Source: Bacillota bacterium (GTDB lineage Bacteria; Bacillota; Clostridia; Peptostreptococcales; Anaerovoracaceae). From it: 33,424 nucleotides of DNA. Positions 25,698 through 32,577 of the stretch are shown piece after piece. How positions within the stretch are numbered: position 1 is the stretch's first letter; every line of letters begins with the position of its first letter. The notes below the pieces were generated by a model. The model worked only from the letters and a program-made list of their open reading frames with translations. It searched no databases and had not been told where the DNA came from. A program made the translations under genes and the position numbers. Location of the stretch: contig JAFRHG010000007.1 in assembly GCA_017433375.1 (NCBI GenBank), positions 1 through 33,424 on the forward strand, given 5' to 3'.

Positions 25698-28145
25698 TCA
25701 GCGGTCGATGGCCGGCGTCCAGTAGGTCTGCCCGTAGATGTCGGTGAACTTGTAGTAGATTTTGACGGCACCGCTGCCCACATCGGTGTTGGTGATGCGG
25801 ATGGCATTGGGATCCTGCACGACCATCGTCTTCCCCAGCTGGTAGTTCAGGCTGGAGTCGCCTTTGTATGAATAGTGATCGCACATGAACCTGATCTCGT
25901 CTCCCTCCTGTAGGCCGGTCAGGTTTTTCGCTTCCGTGGAGGTGGTCCCCTCGCTGTAGTCCATGCTGACGCCGGCGATGTATCCCTGCTCATTGTTCTG
26001 GTCGAAGACCAGGATCAGGCGGGCCAGCTCCCCGTTGTACTTCACGGGAACGTAACCGGTGATCCGGTACTTCTCGCCGGATTCCACGGTCTCCGTGTGG
26101 TAGTAGGCGACCGGCTGGCCGTCGATGGACAGCCAGGTGCGGCTCAGGTTGGGCAGGAGGTTGCCGTCATCGTCGAAGTCGAAGATGTTGTCCAGCCCCA
26201 GCTCGACATAGCCGTCGCCGTCATCATAGTACATGTTCAGATCCGCGTCCTGAATGATCTCCCACTGGTCCTCGGTAAGGATGATGGCCTGTTTCCCATC
26301 CTTATTCTTCTGCCACTTCAGGTCGGCGGAAGCGATGTGGTTATCGGCGATGTAGTCGGCCACTTCCTTGGCATCCAGAGGATCCTCCCGCATGTAAGCG
26401 GTGTTGGATTCATCCAGTCCGGCGATGGGCAGATTCCGTCCGCTGAAGTTGCCGGACAGGAGGGTGCCGATCAGCTGCTGCATGGCCTGGGTGGTCAGAT
26501 CCTGAGAACCGGAGCCGCTGCCGGTCAGCGTGCCGAAGGGTGAAGTGGTCCCGCCGGCCGCCGTCTGGCCGCAGGTCTCCATCTGGGCGAACTTCTGGAT
26601 GCAGGACGTATAGTCGTCATCCATGCCGATCTGCCGGTAGGTGTTGGTCATGCTGTCCACTTTGTTCAGCGACCGGAGGGGGAAGTAGATGGAAAGCCCG
26701 TAGGCGTTGGCTGTACCCGAGGAGGTGACGTTGTACTTGATGGCCTCCTGGAGGGTGTCCGCCAGCTTTTTGCTCTCCGATGTGTTCAGCAGCTTGGCGA
26801 AGTGCACCAGGTCGACCTGGTCGATGCCGGTGCTCCGGGCGAACTCCTTGCTGCTGGAGCGGGCCACAGCAACATCCTTGTACTCGCCGCCGCTGATCTT
26901 CTTCTCCGCCTCCGCGGCGAAAGCGTTCAGCTTTTCGGGCAGGGTCTGGGAGAGCTCCGCCAGGTCGACCATGGACAGGGTGGTGGACTGGCCGCGGCAG
27001 CGCTTGTTGCACTGTGCGGTAAAGTCATCGGCGATGGTCTTGCCGATCTGCAGGGTGGCCAGGGAAGGATCCCGGGACAGGTTGGTCAGCCAGTTGGTGT
27101 AGTACCAGCCGATGCCCGGCTCGGTCTCCTCGCTGCCGATCATATAGTCGGCGTAGTTGCCCAGCATCAGGGCCGTCTCCGAGGTGGCCATGAGGCAGGC
27201 GTCAAAGCCGATAAAGTCATATTTGATGCCCGCTTCCTTCAGGGCGCTGTTGATCCCGCTCAGGGTCATGGACCCGCTGCGGGGATATTTTTCATCGTAG
27301 CCGTATCCGCTGATGGAGCCGCCGCCGTGATCCCAGAAGATCAGGCTGACCCGGTTGGCCGGATACCGCTTGACCGCCCACTGGATAAAGGAAGACAGGG
27401 TGGAGGGCTTGGTCATGGAGTCATTTCCCGCGTTGTCGACCAGGCAGCTGATGTTTCCGTTTTTGATCTGCCAGATCTGGTTGCGGGTACTGCTGACGGC
27501 GCTGTTGCGCCACCGCTTGCATCCGCCCGTATAGACGATCAGGTTGACGTTGTCGCCGATGTCGGCGCCGATCATTTCATTCAGGTCGCTGGTTCCCATG
27601 GCGCTGCGGGATTCCAGATCCGTTCCGCACATGTAGACCAGGACGGTGGCCTTGTCGGTCCCGTCGCCTTTGATGCGGGTGAACTTCTGCCGGGCGTCGG
27701 GTGCGACGCGGGTGTTGAGCACGCCGATGTTGGAGTCATCGGAATACCAGCCGCCGTAGGTGCCGCTGCCCTGCTGGATGGTGTCCTGATAGTCTCCGGA
27801 ACCGCCGCCGAAGTCACCCATGTTGCCGACCGCCAGACCGCCGCCGCCGAAGAGCAGCACGGCGAGGACGATGAGGATGGGCAGGCATCCGCCCTTGGAC
27901 CGGCCTGCCGGCACGCCGCCTGCGAATCCGCCGCCCTGACCCGATGAACCGGAGGAAAAGCCGTCGCCCTGACCCGATGAACCGGAGGAAAAGCCGCCGC
28001 TGTGGCCCGATGAGCTTCCGCCGGAGCCGCCGCTGAAAAATCCGCCGCCGCCGACCTTGCCGCTGCCGCCGCTTCCGGTCTTATGCACACCGGTACCGCC
28101 GCCGGAAGTAAACACCTTTCTTCCTTTAGGTCTGTTCTTATCCAT
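25698..28145 (-). CDS. Membrane-anchored clostripain-family (C11) cysteine peptidase
   Basis: 815 aa. A cytoplasmic N-terminus (1-85) very rich in Gly and Ser carries two 11-residue repeats (GFSSGSSGQGD/G). One membrane helix lies at about 87-105, so the rest should face outward. The C11 peptidase domain (about 165-510) has VLVYMCGTDLESRSAMG, the catalytic His in WDHGGG (H273) and the catalytic Cys in GFDACLMA (C317). The long C-terminal part (about 520-815) is of unknown function and includes an EF-hand-like D656-x-D658-x-D660-G661 loop, a possible Ca2+ site. The start ATG 28145 is 5 bases after GGAGG; an ATG at 28157 lacks one. It overlaps the arsR-type gene by 8 bases, so the two are probably co-translated. 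It converges on the DHODH-like gene. Confidence 0.92.
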   Translation of the reverse strand: MDKNRPKGRKVFTSGGGTGVHKTGSGGSGKVGGGGFFSGGSGGSSSGHSGGFSSGSSGQGDGFSSGSSGQGGGFAGGVPAGRSKGGCLPILIVLAVLLFGGGGLAVGNMGDFGGGSGDYQDTIQQGSGTYGGWYSDDSNIGVLNTRVAPDARQKFTRIKGDGTDKATVLVYMCGTDLESRSAMGTSDLNEMIGADIGDNVNLIVYTGGCKRWRNSAVSSTRNQIWQIKNGNISCLVDNAGNDSMTKPSTLSSFIQWAVKRYPANRVSLIFWDHGGGSISGYGYDEKYPRSGSMTLSGINSALKEAGIKYDFIGFDACLMATSETALMLGNYADYMIGSEETEPGIGWYYTNWLTNLSRDPSLATLQIGKTIADDFTAQCNKRCRGQSTTLSMVDLAELSQTLPEKLNAFAAEAEKKISGGEYKDVAVARSSSKEFARSTGIDQVDLVHFAKLLNTSESKKLADTLQEAIKYNVTSSGTANAYGLSIYFPLRSLNKVDSMTNTYRQIGMDDDYTSCIQKFAQMETCGQTAAGGTTSPFGTLTGSGSGSQDLTTQAMQQLIGTLLSGNFSGRNLPIAGLDESNTAYMREDPLDAKEVADYIADNHIASADLKWQKNKDGKQAIILTEDQWEIIQDADLNMYYDDGDGYVELGLDNIFDFDDDGNLLPNLSRTWLSIDGQPVAYYHTETVESGEKYRITGYVPVKYNGELARLILVFDQNNEQGYIAGVSMDYSEGTTSTEAKNLTGLQEGDEIRFMCDHYSYKGDSSLNYQLGKTMVVQDPNAIRITNTDVGSGAVKIYYKFTDIYGQTYWTPAIDR
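27928..28010. repeat. 33-bp tandem repeat in the Gly/Ser-rich N-terminus of the C11 peptidase
   Basis: Two nearly identical 33-bp units (27928-27960 and 27961-27993, one base apart) are followed by a degenerate partial third copy. Each unit codes eleven residues of the cytoplasmic Gly/Ser-rich segment, so a change in copy number would keep the frame. Confidence 0.85.
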
Positions 28146-28512
28146 GAGTGCCTCCATTCTGCGGGCAGGAGATCTCCAGAACCTCCTCCACCGCGTGATG
28201 CAGCCTGCGGGCCAGCGGCGTATCCGCTGCCCGGTAATACATTTCTTTTCCTTCGCGCCTGGCGGTGATCAGGCCGCCGTCCTTCAGCAGGCGCAGGTGA
28301 TGGGAGACGGCCGGACTGGACATTTCCGTCATGGCCGCGATGTTGATCACACACTCCTCCACGTGACAGAGAATCCAAAAGATCCGCAGCCGGCTGGGAT
28401 CGCCCAACTGCTTCATGAGACCGGCCACAGTATCCAGATCCTCCGGACCGGGCATATGTTCCAGAATCTCTTCCGTTCGATTGTCATGCTGGTGGGGCAG
28501 CTTCTTCTTCAC
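28138..28512 (-). CDS. ArsR/SmtB-family winged-helix regulator (metal-sensing type)
   Basis: 124 aa from GTG 28512, which lies 8 bases after GGGAG; a TTG at 28518 would leave no room for the ribosome-binding site. Winged helix about 30-95: LGDPSRLRIFWIL, recognition helix SSPAVSHHLRLLKDGGLI, wing ARREGKEMYY. Candidate metal ligands are C49 and C54 (ILCHVEECV, near the CadC/ArsR ligand site), the N-terminal H7 and H9, D97, H105, H106, C116 and H123; the spacing does not fit one known class cleanly. It is divergent from a metal chaperone and a P1B-2 ATPase, which points to Zn, Cd or Pb sensing. It overlaps the C11 peptidase gene downstream. Confidence 0.92.
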   Translation of the reverse strand: MKKKLPHQHDNRTEEILEHMPGPEDLDTVAGLMKQLGDPSRLRIFWILCHVEECVINIAAMTEMSSPAVSHHLRLLKDGGLITARREGKEMYYRAADTPLARRLHHAVEEVLEISCPQNGGTHG

Positions 28513-28586
28513 GGTCAACTCTCCCGTCTTTTTCTCATCCGGCGCGCTTTTCTGCTTTACCGTCCGCGCGCCGCCTGTTTGCCAAC

Positions 28587-28615
28587 ATTGTAATCCATAT
28601 CCGCTGAAAAGGCAA
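28587..28615 (-). promoter_or_regulatory. Predicted promoter of the ArsR-C11 peptidase operon
   Basis: On the minus strand, TTGCCT (28615-28610) and TACAAT (28592-28587) are separated by 17 bp. This would give a leader of roughly 70 bases before the GTG at 28512. It is a consensus match only. Confidence 0.4.
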
Positions 28616-28627
28616 CGCCGCCGGGGG

Positions 28628-28656
28628 TTGACAGACAGGGGGAAGGATGTTACACT
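28628..28656 (+). promoter_or_regulatory. Promoter of the metal chaperone/ATPase operon
   Basis: A perfect -35 TTGACA (28628-28633), a 17-bp spacer and -10 TACACT (28651-28656, five of six consensus bases). Transcription would start near 28663, just before the dyad at 28665. The HMA gene begins about 65 bp further on with an AAGGAGG ribosome-binding site. Confidence 0.7.
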
Positions 28657-28664
28657 TCAATCAA

Positions 28665-28688
28665 ACGATTAAACAATTACTTAATCGT
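28665..28688. promoter_or_regulatory. Candidate ArsR operator
   Basis: A 24-bp dyad: ACGATTAA (28665-28672) and TTAATCGT (28681-28688) are perfect 8-bp arms with AATT at the centre of symmetry. It begins at the predicted transcription start of the chaperone/ATPase promoter, a position where a bound repressor would block that promoter. A shorter dyad AATC/GATT (28659-28670) overlaps its left arm. The divergent regulator gene makes it the natural candidate ligand; binding is inferred. Confidence 0.6.
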
Positions 28689-28727
28689 AAGACGGGAGAT
28701 AATGAATAGACAAGGAGGAAAACAGAT

Positions 28728-28946
28728 ATGAAAAAGACGTATAAGATCGATGTTGACTGCGCGAACTGCGCCAATAAGATGGAGGTGGCGGCCAACAAGA
28801 CGGAGGGTGTCAAGGAGGCGGTCGTCAATTTCATGACCCTGAAGATGAAGGTGGAGTTCGATGAGGACGCCAACCCGGAGGAAGTCATGGAGCAGGTGAG
28901 GAAGAACTGCAAGAAGGTGGAATCGGACTGCGAGGTGTTCCTGTAG
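28728..28946 (+). CDS. Small HMA-domain heavy-metal-binding protein
   Basis: 72 aa, a single heavy-metal-associated (ferredoxin-like) domain. MKKTYKIDVDCANCANKME carries the C-x2-C metal site (C11, C14); VKEAVVNFMTLKMKVEFDE is typical of the fold. Extra cysteines occur near the C-terminus (NCKKVESDCEVFL). It starts 7 bases after AAGGAGG and sits 3 bp before the ATPase gene, which has no metal-binding domain of its own. It therefore probably serves as a separate metal donor or sensor domain for that pump. Confidence 0.9.
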   Translation: MKKTYKIDVDCANCANKMEVAANKTEGVKEAVVNFMTLKMKVEFDEDANPEEVMEQVRKNCKKVESDCEVFL

Positions 28947-28949
28947 ATC

Positions 28950-30974
28950 ATGACGGCGAAGCAGAGAAATCAGCTCATACGAATCATCACAGCGCTGATC
29001 CTTCTGATCGTGCTGCATTTTCTTGACCTGGACCGTCTGGTGATGTTCCCCCTCTATCTGATTCCCTACCTGATCGTGGGCGGGGACATTCTGAAGAAGG
29101 CCTGGAAGGGGATCGTGAACCGGCAGCCTCTGGATGAAAACCTGCTGATGGCGGTGGCTACACTGGGCGCCATGGCCCTGGCTGTATTCCGGACCGGAGA
29201 CTATACCGAAGCGGTGGCCGTCATGCTCTTTTATCAGATCGGGGAGTTCTTCCAGAGCTATGCAGTGGGACGGAGCAGGCGCAACATCGGCGAGCTCATG
29301 GATGTCCGTCCGGACTATGCCAACGTGGAAGGGCCGGACGGCGTTCAGCGGGTGGATCCCGACGAGGTGGAGATCGGTTCCCTGATCCTGGTTCAGCCCG
29401 GGGAAAAGGTTCCCATCGACGGCGTGATCGAAGAGGGGCAGTCCAGCCTGGATACCAGCGCCCTGACCGGGGAAAGCGTTCCCCGATCCGCGGGGCCGGG
29501 GGATGAGGTGCTGAGCGGATGCATCAATACCAGCGGTGTTCTGCGGATCCGGACGACCTGCGAGTTTGAGGAGTCCACCGCGTCGAAGATCCTGGACCTG
29601 GTGGAAAACGCCAGCTCACGGAAGGCCCGTTCCGAGCGGTTCATTTCCCGCTTCGCCCGGGTCTATACGCCGGTGGTGGTGTTCAGTGCCCTGGCGCTGG
29701 CGGTCATTCCGCCCCTGATCCAGCTGGCCGTTTCCGGGCAGGCTGCCTGGGGAGACTGGGTCTATCGGGCGCTGACCTTCCTGGTCATCAGCTGTCCCTG
29801 CGCCCTGGTCATCAGCGTGCCTCTCAGTTTCTTTTCCGGCATCGGCGGTGCAAGCCGGCAGGGTATTCTGATCAAGGGAGCCAACTTCCTGGAGACCCTG
29901 GCTGGTGTCAGCACGGTGGTCATGGATAAGACGGGGACCCTGACCAAAGGCGTCTTCGCGGTGACCAGAGTGGAGACGGCGGACGATTCGGAAAAGGGGA
30001 TGACCGGAGAAGAACTCCTCGCCATGGCGGCAGCGGCGGAAAAGCATTCCTCCCATCCCATCGCGGCAGCGCTGCGGAACGCCGCGCAGAACACCGATGA
30101 GACGTATCCGGTGAGTGATGTGGAGGAGATCGCCGGCCATGGGATCCGCGCCCGGGTCGAAGAGCACATCGTCTGTGTCGGCAATCGGAAACTGATGGCG
30201 GAGCAGGGGGCTCTCGCCGATGGGGCGGGAACCGATTCGCCGGCCGGCATCAAAGGGGGCCCGGCCGCAAGTGAAAAGGCAACGGCAGCCGGTGCGGAAA
30301 CCGTCGTGCATGTCGCGGTGGACGGCCGCTATGCCGGCAGCATCCATATCGCCGATCAGCTGAAGGATACCTCCGCCGAGGCGGTGGAGGAGATGAGAAA
30401 GAGCGGTATCCGGCGGCTTGTCATGCTGACGGGAGACGGCAGGGCTTCCGCGGAAGCGGTAGCGGCGCAGCTGGGCATCGATCAGGTGTACGCGGAACTG
30501 CTCCCGGGGGACAAGGTAGCCAGGGTAGAGGAGCTCATGGGCGCCGGCAGCCAGGGCAATGAGGGCGCCGGCAGCCAGGGCAATGAGGGCGCCGGCAACC
30601 AGGGCAATGAGGACGCCGGCGGGGCGGTCCGGAACGGACTCGCTTTTGTGGGAGACGGCATCAACGACGCGCCGGTGCTCTCCCGGGCCGATGTGGGGAT
30701 CGCCATGGGCGCTTTGGGATCCGATGCCGCCATCGAGGCGGCGGACGTGGTGCTGATGGATGATGATCCCCGGAAGATCGCCGTGTCCGTTCGGATCGCC
30801 CGCAAGTGCATGCGCATCGTCAAGGAGAACATCTGGTTCGCCATCGGGATCAAGGTGCTGTGCCTGGTGCTCTGCGCCCTGGGCCTGGTGGGTATGTGGG
30901 CGGCCATCTTCGCCGACGTGGGCGTGATGGTTTTGGCCGTGCTGAACGCCATGCGCGCCCTCTCCAGACGGTAG
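28950..30974 (+). CDS. P1B-2-type heavy-metal ATPase (Zn/Cd/Pb exporter)
   Basis: 674 aa membrane pump. N-terminal membrane helices; actuator motif TGES; CPC metal site in SCPCALVISVP (C282, C284); phosphorylation site DKTGT (D326); SSHP in the nucleotide-binding domain; VGDGINDAPVL; then the K635 and ADVG (D656) pair in the last two helices, which marks Zn/Cd/Pb-type rather than Cu-type pumps. There is no N-terminal metal-binding domain; that domain is the gene just upstream. Two low-complexity insertions stand out: a Gly/Ala/Ser-rich stretch at about 421-450, and three copies of GAGSQGNE (last copy GAGNQGNE, 531-554) just before VGDGINDAPVL. The catalytic motifs are intact. Confidence 0.94.
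   Translation: MTAKQRNQLIRIITALILLIVLHFLDLDRLVMFPLYLIPYLIVGGDILKKAWKGIVNRQPLDENLLMAVATLGAMALAVFRTGDYTEAVAVMLFYQIGEFFQSYAVGRSRRNIGELMDVRPDYANVEGPDGVQRVDPDEVEIGSLILVQPGEKVPIDGVIEEGQSSLDTSALTGESVPRSAGPGDEVLSGCINTSGVLRIRTTCEFEESTASKILDLVENASSRKARSERFISRFARVYTPVVVFSALALAVIPPLIQLAVSGQAAWGDWVYRALTFLVISCPCALVISVPLSFFSGIGGASRQGILIKGANFLETLAGVSTVVMDKTGTLTKGVFAVTRVETADDSEKGMTGEELLAMAAAAEKHSSHPIAAALRNAAQNTDETYPVSDVEEIAGHGIRARVEEHIVCVGNRKLMAEQGALADGAGTDSPAGIKGGPAASEKATAAGAETVVHVAVDGRYAGSIHIADQLKDTSAEAVEEMRKSGIRRLVMLTGDGRASAEAVAAQLGIDQVYAELLPGDKVARVEELMGAGSQGNEGAGSQGNEGAGNQGNEDAGGAVRNGLAFVGDGINDAPVLSRADVGIAMGALGSDAAIEAADVVLMDDDPRKIAVSVRIARKCMRIVKENIWFAIGIKVLCLVLCALGLVGMWAAIFADVGVMVLAVLNAMRALSRR
30540..30611. 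repeat. Three 24-bp tandem repeats within the metal ATPase gene
   Basis: Units at 30540-30563, 30564-30587 and 30588-30611; the first two are identical and the third differs by one base (Ser to Asn). A degenerate partial copy follows. They code eight-residue units, so loss or gain of a copy keeps the frame. They sit in the loop between DKVARVEELM and the conserved hinge motif VGDGINDAP. Confidence 0.95.
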
Positions 30975-31017
30975 AGACCGGAAGAGGGTGACGCGCTATC
31001 CCGGCCGTAGAGACCGG
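30971..31017. repeat. 11-bp direct repeat around the ATPase stop codon
   Basis: GTAGAGACCGG occurs at 30971-30981 (containing the ATPase stop TAG) and again at 31007-31017, 36 bp apart. The 94-bp gap between the ATPase and MATE genes shows no hairpin with a T-run, so read-through into MATE is possible. Confidence 0.6.
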
Positions 31018-31053
31018 GGGCGTCCCGCCGATAGTGCTCACCGGCGGAGGATG

Positions 31054-31062
31054 TGATACAAT
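31054..31062 (+). promoter_or_regulatory. Extended -10 promoter element before the MATE gene
   Basis: TGATACAAT (31054-31062) is an extended -10 (TGn plus TACAAT, five of six). There is no good -35 box at 16-18 bp. Transcription would begin about at the annotated ATG (31069), so a transcript from here would have almost no leader. Confidence 0.4.
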
Positions 31063-31068
31063 CGGAGC

Positions 31069-32511
31069 ATGAGAAACGGGCAGAAAGTGACAAACGCTGA
31101 CGGGAGGAGATCCCGTCATGCCATCGACATGCTCCACGGATCCCTCTGGGATAAGATCATCCTGTTCGCGCTGCCTTTCATGGCCAGCAGCGTGCTGCAG
31201 CAGCTGTTCAACGCGACGGATACGGCGGTGGTCGGACGGTTCGCTTCCAGCCAGGCCATGGCAGCGGTGGGCAGCAATGCCTCGGTCATCGCCCTGATCA
31301 TCGGTCTGTTCACGGGAATGGCCATGGGCACCAACGTGGTGGTGGCCCGGCGGATCGGACAGGGAAGGGATCAGGACATCCACGACGCTGCCGTGACTTC
31401 CATGGCCCTGGCCATACTGGGCGGATTCTTTCTGATCATCGTCGGAGCGGTGGTTTCCCGGCCGCTGCTCATTCTCATGGGGACCCCCGATGACGTGCTG
31501 GAACAGGCGGTGCTCTACCTGCGGCTGTTCATGCTGGGGATGCCCTTTAACATGGTCTACAACTTCGGCTCAGCCGTTCTGCGGAGCAAGGGCGACAGCC
31601 GGCGTCCCCTGTACGCCCTGATGGTGTCAGGGATTTTCAATGTAGCGCTGAACCTGCTCTTCGTCATCGTCTTCCGGTGGGGCGTGGCCGGTGTGGCCAT
31701 CGCCACGGGACTGGCCAACGTGGTCAGCGCGACGATCATACTGATCCTCCTTTCCCGGGAGGAAGAGCGGTTCCGGGTCACCCTGCGGGGACTGTACATC
31801 CGGAAGACGCCGCTTTTGGATATCCTCCGCATTGGCATTCCCGCCGGTCTGCAGGGCATGGTCTTTTCCTTTTCCAATATCATTCTCCAGTCGGCCATCA
31901 ACAGCTTCGGATCCGCGGCGGTGGCCGGATCCGCCGCAGCTCAGAATTTCGAATTCATTTCTTACTTCATCATCAATTCCTTCACCCAGGCGGCGGTGAC
32001 CTTCACCAGCCAGAACTACGGGGCGGGGGATCTGAAGCGATGCCGGGAGGTGTTCAAATGGGCCATTCTCTTCGGGACGGGCATCAGCATGTGTGCTGAC
32101 GTTGCCTTTGTGCTGTGCCGGTACCAGCTGATCGGATTCTTTGCCACCGACCCGGAGGTGATCCATTACGCGGTGACCAGAATGACCACGGTGCTGCTCT
32201 TCGGCTGGATCGCCAACAGCTACGAGGTGGTCGGCGGCGCCCTGCGGGGTCTGGGGTACTCCATGCTTCCCACGATCCTGGCCATCATCGGGTCCTGCCT
32301 CTTCCGGATCGCCTGGGTGTTCACTCTGTTCCGGCAGACGGGAACCTTCGAGAGCCTGATCATCGTCTATCCGGTGACCTGGGCGCTGACGGGAACCATG
32401 ATGGTGACCGCCTATCTGATCGTCCGCCGCAGGCTGGCGCGCCAGAACGTGACGGGCTCCGGACCGGCAGGGAAAGGCAACGGAAGCGACGGACGCCAAA
32501 CCGAGCAGTGA
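31069..32511 (+). CDS. MATE-family multidrug/cation exporter
   Basis: 480 aa with about twelve membrane helices in two MatE repeats. It probably exports drugs or other cationic compounds using a sodium or proton gradient. The family-typical opening HGSLWDKIILFALPFMASS followed by QQLFNATDTAVVGRFAS begins at about residue 23, so the first 20 residues are an extension. An in-frame ATG at 31129 would match the family start, but its only ribosome-binding site (GGGAGGAG, 31102-31109) is about 20 bases away inside a hairpin. ATG 31069 has GGAG directly adjacent. The start is therefore uncertain. Substrate cannot be told; the metal-efflux neighbour is suggestive only. Confidence 0.92.
   Translation: MRNGQKVTNADGRRSRHAIDMLHGSLWDKIILFALPFMASSVLQQLFNATDTAVVGRFASSQAMAAVGSNASVIALIIGLFTGMAMGTNVVVARRIGQGRDQDIHDAAVTSMALAILGGFFLIIVGAVVSRPLLILMGTPDDVLEQAVLYLRLFMLGMPFNMVYNFGSAVLRSKGDSRRPLYALMVSGIFNVALNLLFVIVFRWGVAGVAIATGLANVVSATIILILLSREEERFRVTLRGLYIRKTPLLDILRIGIPAGLQGMVFSFSNIILQSAINSFGSAAVAGSAAAQNFEFISYFIINSFTQAAVTFTSQNYGAGDLKRCREVFKWAILFGTGISMCADVAFVLCRYQLIGFFATDPEVIHYAVTRMTTVLLFGWIANSYEVVGGALRGLGYSMLPTILAIIGSCLFRIAWVFTLFRQTGTFESLIIVYPVTWALTGTMMVTAYLIVRRRLARQNVTGSGPAGKGNGSDGRQTEQ
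31098..31118 (+). repeat. Perfect hairpin with a Shine-Dalgarno-like loop near the MATE start
   Basis: TGACGGGA (31098-31105), loop GGAGA (31106-31110), TCCCGTCA (31111-31118): an 8-bp perfect stem. The GGAG in the loop is ribosome-binding-site-like and lies between the two candidate start codons (31069 and 31129). Confidence 0.7.
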
Positions 32512-32540
32512 TAAAACAGCGGCCGGATCCGGCCGGCCGC
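32512..32540 (-). terminator. Terminator downstream of purB (minus strand)
   Basis: GCGGCCGG (32519-32526), a 6-base loop, then CCGGCCGC (32533-32540) form a perfect 8-bp GC stem. Read on the minus strand it is followed by TGTTTTAT, a short T-run, as expected for a rho-independent terminator about 40 bp past the purB stop. On the plus strand it follows the MATE stop by 7 bases but has no T-run, so it is weaker in that direction. Confidence 0.65.
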
Positions 32541-32577
32541 CGCATACAAATTCCCGCTGGATGGATCGTGTCGGTGA

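Noticed and set aside
26802-27947. 381-residue plus-strand open frame opposite the C11 peptidase
   Set aside because: No signature and no ribosome-binding site; the minus strand carries an intact peptidase with both catalytic residues.
28950-30974. Copper-type (CopA) identity for the metal ATPase
   Set aside because: The last two helices carry K635 and ADVG (D656), the Zn/Cd/Pb-type pattern, and lack the Asn-Tyr and Met-Ser motifs of copper pumps.
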